From contig NC_090121.1 in the NCBI RefSeq assembly GCF_023973825.1, forward strand, positions 472,001 to 536,000: DNA of 64,000 nt, written 5' to 3'. Positions within the stretch are counted from its first letter, which is position 1. Every line of letters begins with the position of its first letter. Of the stretch, positions 35,903-54,054 are shown in pieces. Position numbers and translations under genes: made by a program. The notes under the pieces were generated by a model. The model had not been told where the DNA came from. It saw only the letters and a program-made list of their open reading frames with translations, and did not search any database. This stretch comes from Plasmodium brasilianum. Its lineage: Eukaryota > Apicomplexa > Aconoidasida > Haemosporida > Plasmodiidae.

Positions 35903-36973
35903 ATGAGTATCCTCCCAGAAATTAAATATCAATTTACAAAGACGAAAATATGCAAACGTTTTTTGGAAAATAAATGCACGAATAGAGATAACTGCAATTA
36001 TGCTCATGTAATAGAAGAACTAAGACCTTTACCAAATTTAGAAAATACAAAATTATGTAAAAGTGTTAAAAAAAATATAGCTTGTACTAACCCCGATTGT
36101 AAATATGCACACGAAATAGAAAATTTACATCCTAGTACTGATTTGGCTACTTATAAAACTACTTTATGTTATTTTTGGAAAAAGAAAAAATGTATGAATC
36201 AAAGTAAATGCAGATTTGCTCATGGTATTCAAGAAATTCGACCTTTGAAGATAGGAAAGGAAGAAAAAATAGAAGTAATAAATGACAAAAGAAATGATGC
36301 AGTAAGTGAAAAAATAAATGACCCATTAAATGGAAAAAGGAATGATGCAGTAAATGCAAAAAAAAAATTATTACTACCAAAAAATAACGACATCAATATT
36401 AGCCTACAAGAACACCAAACAATAAGGCAAAATGAACAAATGGTAGAAGACATATATGGAGAAGTAAATGAAAAGCCTCAAAAAGATGTAAACATAAGAG
36501 ATGTTTTATCTAATCTAATTATATTAGAAAATATACCCATAATACAGAGCGATTTTGCAACTTTTAATGACGATTTTTTAAATTTTTACCAAAACATGAG
36601 CTTAAATTTGAACAGCTTTTCTATATCGTCAGAGAGAAAGTATTCCAATTCATTTTTAAAAAAGGAATTTGATCAAACTCATTGTGCTGATATTTTTCAT
36701 CCTGATGTCGATATGTTCAATGTTGATTTTCTTATGCAGGATAGTGTAAAAGAAAATTGTACTAGAAATAATGACATAAGCTACGGTGCTAATAGAGCAG
36801 TAATAATGGATGCTACGAATAACAGAAGAAATAATGATTCAAATGCAGATTTATATTTAGCCATTGATACCCCTACAGAGCAAGCACCTACCGACGATGA
36901 TTACTTTAACAACATTTATAAAAGTATAAAAAAGGAATTATCAAAAAATTTTGAAAATATATACAGCTACTAA
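35903..36973 (+). CDS. CCCH-type zinc finger protein, three fingers
   Basis: A 356-aa single-exon protein starting MSILPEIKYQFTKTK. The N-terminal 120 residues hold three CCCH fingers: CKRFLENKCTNRDNCNYAH (C-x7-C-x5-C-x3-H), CKSVKKNIACTNPDCKYAH (C-x8-C-x4-C-x3-H) and CYFWKKKKCMNQSKCRFAH (C-x7-C-x5-C-x3-H). Each is followed by a similar linker with E-x-L/I-R/H-P (EELRPL, ENLHPS, QEIRPL), so the three units look like duplications. This class generally binds single-stranded, often AU-rich RNA and controls mRNA stability or translation. The remaining 230 residues contain Asn/Lys-rich repeats (KRNDAVNAK, about residues 130-155) and an acidic, unstructured tail without a known domain. Target RNAs and compartment cannot be read from the sequence. 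Confidence 0.9.
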   Translation: MSILPEIKYQFTKTKICKRFLENKCTNRDNCNYAHVIEELRPLPNLENTKLCKSVKKNIACTNPDCKYAHEIENLHPSTDLATYKTTLCYFWKKKKCMNQSKCRFAHGIQEIRPLKIGKEEKIEVINDKRNDAVSEKINDPLNGKRNDAVNAKKKLLLPKNNDINISLQEHQTIRQNEQMVEDIYGEVNEKPQKDVNIRDVLSNLIILENIPIIQSDFATFNDDFLNFYQNMSLNLNSFSISSERKYSNSFLKKEFDQTHCADIFHPDVDMFNVDFLMQDSVKENCTRNNDISYGANRAVIMDATNNRRNNDSNADLYLAIDTPTEQAPTDDDYFNNIYKSIKKELSKNFENIYSY

Positions 36974-38044
36974 GTATAGGCCCTAATTCCATACTTACGT
37001 TTGCACCTATTCACCATGCAATGTAAAGCAAAATTGGCCATAAAAGAACAGAAAAAACGTTCGCACGTTTTAGGGCGAATAAATAAATAAATATATATAT
37101 ATATATATAATCCCATATGCAAAGAATTAACACCATTATAAAGTTGAATCGTCATTAAAAGTCAAATGCTCACGTATACTAATAAACCTATGAACATATT
37201 AATAGCGTAAAAAAGTTCAATACTATGCGCTAATGAGTCTCATATAACTGTAGAAATTTTTGCACTAAAAATCTGTCTTTTCAGATATGTACCCACACAC
37301 ATATATATGTATGCATATTAACCTACGAATCTGCATACTATCATATCATAATATTTGCGTAATCTTTAACAACGCAAAAAGCATGTTTATTTATTATGGT
37401 ACTTGCTTTTATTATACACCAGTATAATTAAATTAGTTTCTACATATTATATAAAATTACATTATAATGAAGCAACTACCATGTAGTTGTGCTCTATTTT
37501 TGTTTTTTTTTTCAAAACAGTAAATTATATATTTTTTTATTTAATTTTTTTTCTGTTATCTTCGTCTTGTCCTATTTTTTTTTTTTTTTTTTTTTTTTGT
37601 CATTATGCGTTTATTTTAATAATTATTTAAAGTGCATTGAATTTTTTTTTTTCGTTCTACTTGTTTTATTTTTAAATTATTTAAAGTGTAATTAATTTTT
37701 TCTTTTTCCTTTTGTATTGCATACATAATAATTTCTTTTATTACGTAAAATCGAAGCCACAGCATATATGTTATTTATTTATATAATTATTTAATTTTCA
37801 TTTTTATTTTATTTTATTTTATTTTTTCTTACTTTAAATTTTAAAATGTTATCGTTTTTTCATCCTTTTATGACCTATCTTGTCTTTACTTCTCTTGTGT
37901 TTCTTTTAATAACCTCGAAAAAATTTTATTATGAATTTCATTTACAGTATGCCATACACTACTCAATAGTACTTGAGTCTAAAATGAAACAGGTTTTGTA
38001 CGTTATACCCACAAGGACAAAAAGACGAAACTCTATTTCTATTG

Positions 38045-38215
38045 ACTTGTTATTCTTTTCTTATTATTCTTTTCATATTATTCTTTTCTTATTATTCTTT
38101 TCATATTATTCTTTTCTTATTATTCTTTTCATATTATTCTTTTCATATTATTCTTTTCATATTATTCTTTTCATATTATTCTTTTCATATAATTCTTTTC
38201 TTATTGTTCTGTTCT
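38045..38215. repeat. 15-bp minisatellite (TTCTTTTCATATTAT type)
   Basis: About 11 copies of a TTCTTTTCATATTAT or TTCTTTTCTTATTAT unit. It translates as a false hydrophobic S-Y/F-H-I-I-L-F repeat on the plus strand. Confidence 0.9.
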
Positions 38216-39197
38216 TACTGCTTCTTTATTTTTTATGCAACCGTCGATAGGAAACATAACGAAATGGGAAGAGGGTTATATATAAAAATGAAAATATGAA
38301 CGAAATATATAGCATAGATGGGGGTAAAAAAAAAGAAAAAAAAGGATAGTATTAAAAAGAGCAAATCGATTATAACTGACTGTAGTTTGCAAATGAATGT
38401 ATAAAAAAAAAAAAAAAAAAAACGAGACTTCTTAGAATGAAATACAAAGAAGCTCTATTTTATATTCCTGAAAATTAAAGGAGATTAAATAGCAAAAATG
38501 CTGAAAAGGTTTTCCCTTTTTCGTTCAGGGTATTTACTAATATATTAAATAAAAATGGTCCTTCGTTCCTTACGACGAAATTATTCTATGATCATTTTGG
38601 TAAAAAGCTTTTTATTTTTAAGAAAATTTAGTCATATATTTAATATTGTGTTGTTATTTTGTTTTGCTTTATTTTACTTTTTTCTGTTTTTTCCTATATT
38701 TTTTATATTTTTTTGTTCTATTGTTTTTTGTTTTATTGTTTTGATTTAGTTTCGTTTTGTTTAATTTTAATTTTTTTTTTTTTTTTCACGTACAAAAATA
38801 ATGTTGCCATAGAAAATGAAAAAAGAAAAAAAAAAAAAAAATATTTATATATATTTAGAGTTATATTATTTATTATCGTGCCAAAAAGGAAAAATCTAAA
38901 TAAATATATGCTTACTTATTAAAACGTTAAACTGTGATATATAAATGTAGAATTTATAAATATTATATATATATATATATACACCTTTATAGATGAAAAC
39001 GAGTTAATTATAAATTATATGTGTATTCCTATGATACTACAGTAAAAGAAGAAAATTTAATTACACATATATACACTATGTGTATACTTATTTTTTTTTT
39101 TTTTTTCACTTTTCACTTTTTACTTTTTATTTTTCATATTTCATTACTCATCTTCCCTTTTCCTTTTTTTCTTTTTTTTTGGGGTAGAAGGGGGGGA

Positions 39198-39233
<36 letters not shown>

Positions 39234-39418
39234 TTCATGTATGAAAAAGACGTCGAAAGTAATGTATTACTAAACTGCAAATGCTTATTTACATGAATAT
39301 AACTTTCGAATAAGGTAAATGAGGAATCAATAAAAATATAGAATAAATGAATTCAAATTATAAAAACCCTGATATTAGTTTGTAATTCCATAAAAAAAAA
39401 AAAAAAAAAAAGGATAAA

Positions 39419-39511
39419 ATGGATAAAAATAAAAATAAAGACGAAGATAAGCATGACGATATGGAGGTGGTCGCATCTAACTGCGCTGCTGCATGGCTGA
39501 GAGAGGTATAA
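39419..39511 (+). other. candidate 30-aa small ORF in a GC-rich island
   Basis: ATG 39419 to TAA 39511 gives a Lys/Asp-rich start followed by MEVVASNCAAAWLREV. The last 50 bases are about 56% G+C by my count, far above the surrounding DNA. The end GAGAG|GTATAA also looks like a splice donor, and on the minus strand the same place looks like a pyrimidine tract plus CAG acceptor. It may be a microexon, part of the tubulin 3' UTR or a noncoding RNA. Confidence 0.3.
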
Positions 39512-39614
39512 AATGCTAAAATGACATTTTGTAATTTTTAAAATTTGGCCCTTCAAGTAAATATACATACATATATGTATCTATATCTATCTATATATAT
39601 ATTTCTTCCCTTCC

Positions 39615-46449
<6,835 letters not shown>

Positions 46450-47859
46450 TCACTTCCTCTTTTGTTTCTTAATAAACTTTTTGTTGTTCCATTCTGCCTC
46501 TCGCTTAAATCGGAAATCATTATTTTTGTTAAACCTGTTACTATTATTTTGATTTCCATTCGTCTGATTAGGGTTATATTTGGCTTGTTGTTGTATTTGG
46601 GATTGTAATTTGGATTTATTTGAAGCATTGCTCATATTTTTTTGTAAATTGTTTGTTATATATTCTAACCTTTTTTCTAAATGGGCTTTACAAGTTACAG
46701 CTATGGAGGGTTCAACAAAGTTACCAAGGGCATCAACCCTAGTACATAAAGACAACTTAGCTGCTAATGATCTACTTATTCTTCCTTTAATTTTTGGAGC
46801 AGCTTGACCAACTAAAGTTGCATGATAGATCAATCCATATTTAGGGGTTTTGGATTTAGTTTTTAAGGCTCTAAATAATGCTTTTTCTGAACCTAAAATT
46901 TGTAAAGTTGAACTTGGATGTTTAGCTAATGACATTAATGACCCAGCTCTTGCAATTAATTTTGCACCTATTAAATCACCTACTAAATATGTTAAATTAG
47001 GAGCTATTGTATTCATTCTATATTTTAGATAAGTAGCTAACGATTCTCTATAATCTGTTAATTCTAACAGTCTATCTGCTAACTCATTAATACAATTTAA
47101 ATCATCATCTTCTATTTCTGTACCCATAGAGATTTCTGCTAATTGTTTTATTTCCTTTTGTATATCTTCTGTAGTTTCTTCTAATAAATTTATATTCTTT
47201 GCATTATTTCTAAAACCTATTAATTTAACACATTTTGCATATATTTTATTATCAGTTATAACCTTGCCTAATTCAGGAAAATGCCATCCATACCATTCTT
47301 TTAAGCGCATAGAAAATACATTTATTTCTTTATCTAGATCTTCTAACAATCCAACTGCCTGAACAATCATAACATCTACCTTATCTGCACTAAATTTTAA
47401 CTTGAACCTATTTAATGAATGAGATAAACTTAATTTTAATAATTTCGAATCTTCTTCTTTTACACCTACTAAAAGCTCATATAAATGAGTTCGAATTCCT
47501 CTTATTATTTCTTGGGTTGAATTTGTATATGTTACATTAATATTAAATTTTTTTTTTATTATTCCTCCTAATGTTTTATCACATAATGCTAAGGTTTCAT
47601 TTAATTTAGGCTTCAAAATATTTTTCTTTAAAAATTTTTTTAACCCTTTTCCTAACTTAGATTCAATTAATTTATTCGTTTCATCAAAAGCCTTCTGAAA
47701 CTTTTTAAATTTACTAAAGCTGTAAAGAGATATATGCTTCCTTGCTTCTTCTGAGTTTTCAAAGCATTTCTGTATATCTTTTACGTCCGATTCAATCAAT
47801 TTGTTATTCTCAACTTTGAATAACCCGTACCCTGCTGCCGTTTCTACTAGTACCAGCAT
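46450..47859 (-). CDS. NOP5: nucleolar protein NOP5/NOP58, box C/D snoRNP core
   Basis: A 469-aa single-exon protein. I use ATG complementary to 47857-47859 (MLVLVETAAGYGLF); the frame is open a few codons further but has no earlier ATG. N-terminal NOP5N-like region, then a coiled coil, then a NOSIC/Nop domain with AGSLMSLAKHPSSTLQILGSEKALFRALK and the signature GLIYHATLVGQAAPKIKGRISR, which binds the 15.5K/snoRNA complex. The C-terminus is a basic Asn/Lys tail (KREAEWNNKKFIKKQKRK), replacing the KKE/D repeats of other eukaryotes. NOP58 pairs with NOP56 and fibrillarin to guide 2'-O-methylation of rRNA in the nucleolus. NOP56 is the alternative; the length and the GSEKALFRALK segment favour NOP58/NOP5. 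Confidence 0.95.
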   Translation of the reverse strand: MLVLVETAAGYGLFKVENNKLIESDVKDIQKCFENSEEARKHISLYSFSKFKKFQKAFDETNKLIESKLGKGLKKFLKKNILKPKLNETLALCDKTLGGIIKKKFNINVTYTNSTQEIIRGIRTHLYELLVGVKEEDSKLLKLSLSHSLNRFKLKFSADKVDVMIVQAVGLLEDLDKEINVFSMRLKEWYGWHFPELGKVITDNKIYAKCVKLIGFRNNAKNINLLEETTEDIQKEIKQLAEISMGTEIEDDDLNCINELADRLLELTDYRESLATYLKYRMNTIAPNLTYLVGDLIGAKLIARAGSLMSLAKHPSSTLQILGSEKALFRALKTKSKTPKYGLIYHATLVGQAAPKIKGRISRSLAAKLSLCTRVDALGNFVEPSIAVTCKAHLEKRLEYITNNLQKNMSNASNKSKLQSQIQQQAKYNPNQTNGNQNNSNRFNKNNDFRFKREAEWNNKKFIKKQKRK

Positions 47860-48844
47860 TTTCTTCCTCACCTCGAATTACCACAGATTATTAATGACGC
47901 CTTTTTTCTTCTATGTGTTCCTTGTTCTCTATTTACTTATTGCTTCGTCGCTCGCCTGTCGTTTGTTCCTTCCTATGTTACTTACCACGTCTCTTGCCAC
48001 TTGCCACGTCACTTCTCGTGTCACTTACTACTGGCTAAATATATATGCTTCTTTAAAAATCTCTTGAGTGATAGGGAGAAAATGATATTTACACTAAAAA
48101 TTTGTGACACAAATTATTTAGCTGCTTTCCGTAACTGCTTCCGTTAAATATGACAAGTTGTTTTAATTGAATTTTTTTTTTCCACTTCTCCTTTTTCTTA
48201 TTTCTGTTTGTGCTTATACTTTTAGATTAATTTATTTTTTAAATTTCATATGTTTAAAACAAACTAGCTATTTTACTTTTTTTTTTTTTTTTAAAAACAT
48301 ACAAAATACAGCTATATATATACAGATGTATATATATGCTCTTCCCCTTTTGCTGAATTAAAAAATTAAAATATATTCATATTCTACAAATTTTTTATCT
48401 GTTTGCATTTTGATTATTTGCAAAATGCTTACTATATTTATTGTTGTTCATAATTTGTATTCTATATCTTCAATTTAAAATAAATTATTTTACATATTTA
48501 TTCTCTTTGAAAAATGTTCCTTCATTACTAACTGCCTATGTAATTTATGATCAAAGTTGTAAAATAAAAACATGGTATACTATCGTAAAATAATATTTTT
48601 TTTTTTTTTTTTTTGAACATATATATAGTATTTACGAATTATAATTTTATTTATTTAACGGTGTAGATGAAGAAACGTTTAACATATCATTTTTTTTTTT
48701 TTTTTTTTGTATTCAATGCTTAACAAAAATAATTTCAGAAATGTTAAATAAAAAGGGGATATATGTGACCATAAACAAATTCTGGCGAGGAATTTTATGA
48801 TTATATAATAATAAAACTACGTTAAGAGATTTGGGCATAATTAT

Positions 48845-49045
48845 AAACATACATAATACATACAAACATACATGCATACATACATACATGCATACATACA
48901 TACATACATACATACATACAAACGTACATGCATACATACATACATACATACATACATACAAATATACAAACATACAAACATACAAACATACATACATATA
49001 TAAAAACATACAAATATACAAACATACAAACATACAAACATACAT
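48845..49045. repeat. (CATA)n microsatellite with CAAA interruptions
   Basis: About 200 bp of ACAT/ACATACAA repeats. It is open in several frames on both strands (Tyr-Ile-His-Thr and Val-Cys-Met-Tyr patterns), so frames here are not genes. Confidence 0.95.
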
Positions 49046-50514
49046 ATGTACTTATATATATGTATTGCGAACATACTAGCCAACCGCCAGCAAATACTTT
49101 TGAGGATGAAGAACAAAAAAGAGTATCTACCAATAAGGATTGCTACTTATATTTAATTTGAAAAATAACAGTTCACTTTATTTTCTAAAGTAAAAAAAAA
49201 TACATTTATATATATATATTATGTATGTATAATATTATATTTACGTACACTCTTTAAACGTGATTATATATGTTTTGAACATATGCATAATAACAAGAAA
49301 TGGAATAGTAGAAAGCAATTACATCCCTTGTGTATATTAAGAGCAACTATTATAAACGTTTTAAAGTGTACAATTTAATTGATCTCTCCTATTACGTCCT
49401 GAAAATCTATATTTTCAGTTTAAAATTATATTTAATAATCCCCTTTTATTATTATTATTGTGTTACTTAAAAAAAGGGTATTTATATTATATATATATAT
49501 ATACGTATGTATGTACTTTTGCATATACATAATTGGGCCAATTGTTTAAATTTGTCAAAAAAAACACCCTCACACGGTTTTACTTTAACCTAAATAATAA
49601 GGTATAGTAAATCGTTTTATAATTTGCCAACTACTTTTTCGTAACCAAAATAATACTTAGATCTGTTCACAAGTTGATCGCATGTGTACGTTTCTTTTTT
49701 GAAAATAATTTTAGCAATAAAAAAAAAAAAAAAAAAAAAAAAATATTTTCGATATAATCTGAATTTCTCCATTAAAACATAATAAATGGACTATAAAGCA
49801 TGTTACATTTTAATTGTAAGCAAAAAAAAAAATCAGTAAGAATAGCAAAATTAAAGAACATCTGCTCAAAAAATTAATATATAAAAATAGGATAAAAAAA
49901 AAAGAGAATAATATGAACTGGAATATAACCCAAATATATTTACTCAGAAGAGATAAAAGTCATAAAGTTCTTTTCATTTTAACTTATGTATGCTACCTCT
50001 ATATATTTGCGTTCAGGGAAGAGACATTTTTACTATCATAAAAACTATTAAATTGCGTACATTTGTTTATACACATAATGTATGCATAAATATATATATA
50101 TATATATGCATATATGTACTTATAAACATATATATATATATATACAATGCAATTGGATATTTCCGTTTTTCTTTAACTCGTTTTAGCAAGTATTAATAGC
50201 ATCTCATATACCTTTGAATATTCAGTGTACATGCAGTAGCATATTTTTGATTCGATAAGGCTGAAAACCTTTGCTTATGTTGTTTGGGTCAAAATTAGTA
50301 CGTCCTTCAGTTGTTTAAACACAACAAAATTGTAACATACCATTGTTAGTATAAATTTATTACTACATATGCTTATAAAATGTTTGCAAAAAATATGGTT
50401 TTATTTATTTTAAAACTAATTTCGAAGAAATACAAAGGAATATAAAAGGCGAACTCGACAAATTGCAAGTGCAAAAAATCGTAAAATTGCTAAAGTGAAA
50501 AAAGGCAAAACGGA

Positions 50515-50633
50515 AAACGGTAAAACGGTAAAACGACAAAATGACAAAATGACAAAACGACAAAATGACAAAACGACAAAACGACAAAACGACAAAACGA
50601 CAAAACGACAAAACGACAAAACAACAAAATAAT
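50515..50633. repeat. 8-bp minisatellite GACAAAAC / GACAAAAT
   Basis: About 14 tandem copies with C/T variation at the last base, preceded by GGTAAAAC-type relatives. It lies 320 bp from the candidate structured RNA. Confidence 0.93.
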
Positions 50634-50956
50634 AAAAGAAATATGTACTTTGCTCAACAAGTTAAAAACTCCTGAAACTTTACCTATGTAGAAAAATATA
50701 ACAATTATTTTGTTTTACACTTCTATGTTTACAAAACAGATAAGACGAATTTTCTTTTTTATTTCGTAAATGTGTCCTATGCAAACTTGATCCATTTTGT
50801 ACCATGTATATTTTCCTTAAGTCATCCAAAAGCTTATAAAATAAAAAAAACAATCATATGAGAAGTAAAGGAAAAAAAAAGGCTTTATACGGTTTGATTG
50901 AATAAAAAATAAAATTTTATTATGTAAAAAAACGTATAACAATAATATATAACTTA

Positions 50957-51125
50957 GTGCTGGTTCTATCTCGCAGGTTGAGCAAACTAATAATTCGTCT
51001 CAGCAGGTATGCATGGAAATCTTCAGGCTTGTGGATTCCAACCCTTGAGACCTTTTATTATCTACACTTTCTGCATAGTTTATAAATGCTGAAACAAGAG
51101 GTCAGCAGAGAATTTTACTGTTTTT
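50957..51125 (+). ncRNA. candidate structured noncoding RNA
   Basis: The first 96 bases are about 47% G+C by my count in a region otherwise strongly A+T-rich, and no frame is protein-like. Complementary segments can form stems: GTCTCA (50997-51002) with TGAGAC (51046-51051), enclosing GGA-A-ATC with GATTCC; TTTCTGCAT (51068-51076) with ATGCTGAAA (51086-51094), nine positions with one mismatch; and GCTGA (51088-51092) with TCAGC (51102-51106) as an alternative pairing. A TTTTTT run follows at about 51121, compatible with a Pol III stop on the plus strand. I could not match it to U1-U6, U3, SRP RNA or RNase P. Strand is a guess. Confidence 0.45.
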
Positions 51126-52615
51126 TAATTATATCTAAATATTTTTTTTTTTATACAGCCATAAGCAAAAAAAAAAAAAAAAATTATATATATACACACA
51201 CGTACACACATACATATACATACAAGCGCACATGTAATAAAAATTTTGCGGCAGTGTAAAATTAAAAAGAACATAATCAAAATTATCTTACAAAAAACAT
51301 TAATTCTTTATAAATAAAAAAAATTGAAATACTGATTTTGCGAAAAAATTTGAAAGCAAGAAAGTTTACTCCTACAAATTGCACAACATAAAAACGTAGC
51401 AATACAACGTTTAGGTGTTTTTTTTTTTTTCATTAATTGGTCATAAATTTTATTTTCACATTATTGTAAAATATTTTAAAATAAGTTTATTTTTATATTA
51501 GTGTGTACTACACTTATACAGTGCATTTTTTAAAATTAATTCGAAGAATATATACTAGTACAAATTAACTATTTCTTAACTCTCTTACAAAGTACGAATA
51601 AAATACATGAGTTTCACCGGCAATGAAAATACTACTTATTTAATATCGCTATTTGAAGCTATTAGAAATTATAACTTATTAAATGCTTTTCCATGTCTGT
51701 AATATGCTGCTCATACAACTATAAACTGCTAAAATATTATTTGAAAAATGATGCCATTTTATGGGTCATTATCTTATGGAGTTACACGTTTAAAACAAAA
51801 ATTTTCTCATAATGAAAATATCATCAAAATATAACATTTAAAAATAAATGTAAATATATATATATATATATACGTATGTAAAAAAATGCGAATAAGTACG
51901 CTGGACGCGCAATTTGAATATAAATAATTTATTCTCATGACAAACAAGATATTTCTCTGTACCTCATTTTTGCAGTTAAATAGAAAGCACAAATATATGT
52001 TTTTTATTAAGCATAATTCGAATTAAGAATTGTTCATGCTAATTTGCATTTTGTTATATGAAAAACAACAAAAAAAATAAGAAAATTCCATAAATGACAT
52101 AATATGCAATTGCACCTACAGTTATAAATCATGGTATAACACAATTAATTTTTCAAATAAGTAAAACAAATTAATATTAAAGTTAAAATTATGTAATAAA
52201 TTAAAAATTTGCAAACTCCTTAATATGTAAGAGACTTTTTTTTTTTTTTTACAAGAAAACTTTATCACTAAAAAACGGTTAAGCATATCACATTTACCAG
52301 TAGCTCTGAATATATTTTCGTGCTTTCGCATCATGTATAACATATGCTGGTAAATAATAGATCTAAAAGAAACACATGTATGCAGTTATGTGTGTATGTA
52401 TGAATATGTATGTACGCATGTATGTATGCATATTTTTCCCCCCCCCCCTTTGTCATCATTATTCCCCAGTTTACTTTATCCTTTCCTGTTAATAAAGGAT
52501 ATACAATAATAAGTTTTTTTGACAATTTCATTTCACCACATTTATCCCTCTCCCTAGTCATTTGTCATTGTCCTAACTTTCCTCAATCTGGATTTAATAT
52601 TTGTGCACATGTTTT

Positions 52616-53353
52616 TTACATTTTTTTATTTTTTCTGTTTGGATCATTTTCATAAATATTTTCATCCTGGTCCTTATTATAATTAATTATTTTGTTACGA
52701 TTAATTGTTAACCATTTATTTTTAATATCCTTCATTCCTAAAAACCATGCTTCAGCAAAATCATTTAAAAACTTTTTAAAGTTTTTGGATTTACGTTTTT
52801 TTCTTTTTCTAACGTGATTATATAAACATTTTATAGAATAATGATTGAGAGATAATAAAAATCTAGAAAGTCCTTTTTTGCACTCCATCCAGTATTCTGT
52901 TTCATCGTCTTCTGATATTTGATATACACTTAATAAATTATTAAAATCTTTCCATACTTCTTCAGTCATATCATTATAACATCTTATTAAATATTGACGA
53001 AAATGATAAAAAGTAACATACAACTGTTTCTCAGTTAGAACACGAGGGAAAGATTCTAATAGTGCTAATGTTTCTGAATCCGTCAAATCTTCATTAATAT
53101 CGGATTCTTTACATCTAAATTTTGGCGTATAAAATTCTTTCTCATATGCAGCAACTTTCGGATCCTTAAGTCTTAATAAATTCCTTAATTGAGCTAATAT
53201 TCTTGGACAAACACAACATGTTTGCAATTTTGAAAATGAATTAGCAGTTGACGCGAAAATTAAATCCTGTAGATAAAGAGTTTATAATAACATTGGGAAT
53301 ATTCATAATAATGGGATACAAAAGGGGCAAGAAAAAAAAAAAAATAAATATAA

Positions 53354-53392
<39 letters not shown>

Positions 53393-53762
53393 ATAATAAT
53401 AATAATAAAAAATAAAATAATAATAATAATAAATAAAATAATAAAAAAAAAAAAGAAAAAAACTTAAAAAAAAATTTTAAAAAAGTAATAATAATATAAA
53501 GTACGTTCTTTTTTTAAATTATATAAACAGTTCTTACTAATGATAGTATATTTAACAGAACAAAGAGAAACATTATTACGAATTTACAGAAAATAAATTT
53601 TTGCAAAAGAAATTTTTTTTTTTTGGACATTTTTATTTGATTGGATGTTGTGCGCATTAAAAGGAAGCAATATTTTAAAATTTATATTTTTTACTCACTA
53701 AACAATTCTGATAAAATTTGAATTAATCTTTTCCTTAAAAATGGAGCACTCAACTGGTTCAT
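52616..53762 (-). CDS. unrecognised conserved-looking protein, spliced
   Basis: The main exon is 52616-53266, preceded by a clear acceptor (TTTATCTACAG). It encodes 216 aa: DLIFASTANSFSKLQTCCVCP, a middle with LTDSETLALLESFPRVLTEK and YVTFYHFRQYLIRCYNDMTEEVW, and a basic C-terminus (RKRKKRKSKNFKKFLNDFAEAWFLG). A likely first exon is 53699-53762 (MNQLSAPFLRKRLIQILSEL) with a strong GTGAGT donor; it ends in phase 1 while the main exon begins in phase 0, so a further small exon is needed. An 8-nt candidate at 53529-53536 would restore phase (about 240 aa total). I recognise no domain; a CxxC pair occurs near the start. It is tandem with NOP5 upstream in sequence and adenylate kinase, all on the minus strand. 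Confidence 0.62.
53355..53390. repeat. 36-A homopolymer followed by (AAT)n
   Basis: A36 followed by TAATAATAAT and mixed A/T repeats, inside the presumed intron of the preceding gene. It is among the longest homopolymers in the window and likely length-unstable. Confidence 0.95.
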
Positions 53763-54054
53763 TTCATGTAAAACCAGTTTGTTCTTAAAAATATATAAAA
53801 AGGGGTGTATGTGTTCGGAAAATAAAAATTAAAAAATTTTATGTTGTACATATTTAGTGTAAGCACATTTATTTTTCTTTTTACTAAAAAAAAGTATTAT
53901 TTTATTTTTTCTATGTATATATTCTGTCAGCTAGCATATATTTTCATAATAATATTCTAATATGTGGGGATGTCAATCAAGACAATAAAAATGAATAAAA
54001 ATATGAATATTAAATTAAAAAGAATGTTGAAGTGAACAAAAAATAAATAAAAAC

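Larger units (their letters stand above)
36974..39614. other. intergenic region between convergent CCCH and beta-tubulin genes
   Basis: About 2.6 kb of 3' flanks. It includes poly-T near 37576-37598, a 15-bp minisatellite at 38045-38215, A-runs, a (TA)n near 39202-39228, and a short GC-rich island at about 39450-39505 containing a 30-codon frame. A frame at 37846 has about 65 non-repetitive codons but then runs into the minisatellite, so I do not call it. Confidence 0.7.
47860..52615. other. NOP5 upstream region and 3' flank of the next minus-strand gene
   Basis: About 4.8 kb. It contains a (CATA)n/(CAAA)n tract at 48845-49045, A27-class runs near 49718-49743, an 8-bp GACAAAAC repeat at 50515-50633, and an unusual G+C-rich segment with stem-forming repeats at 50957-51125 listed separately. 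No protein-coding gene is recognised. Confidence 0.7.

Noticed and set aside
37846..38250. Plus-strand 134-codon frame (MLSFFHPFMTYLVFTSLVF...)
   Set aside because: About 65 varied codons are followed by a 15-bp minisatellite. It lies in a convergent 3' region with no splice or family support, so it is probably a chance opening.
48713..49161. Multiple 60-110 codon frames on both strands
   Set aside because: They are produced by the (CATA)n microsatellite.
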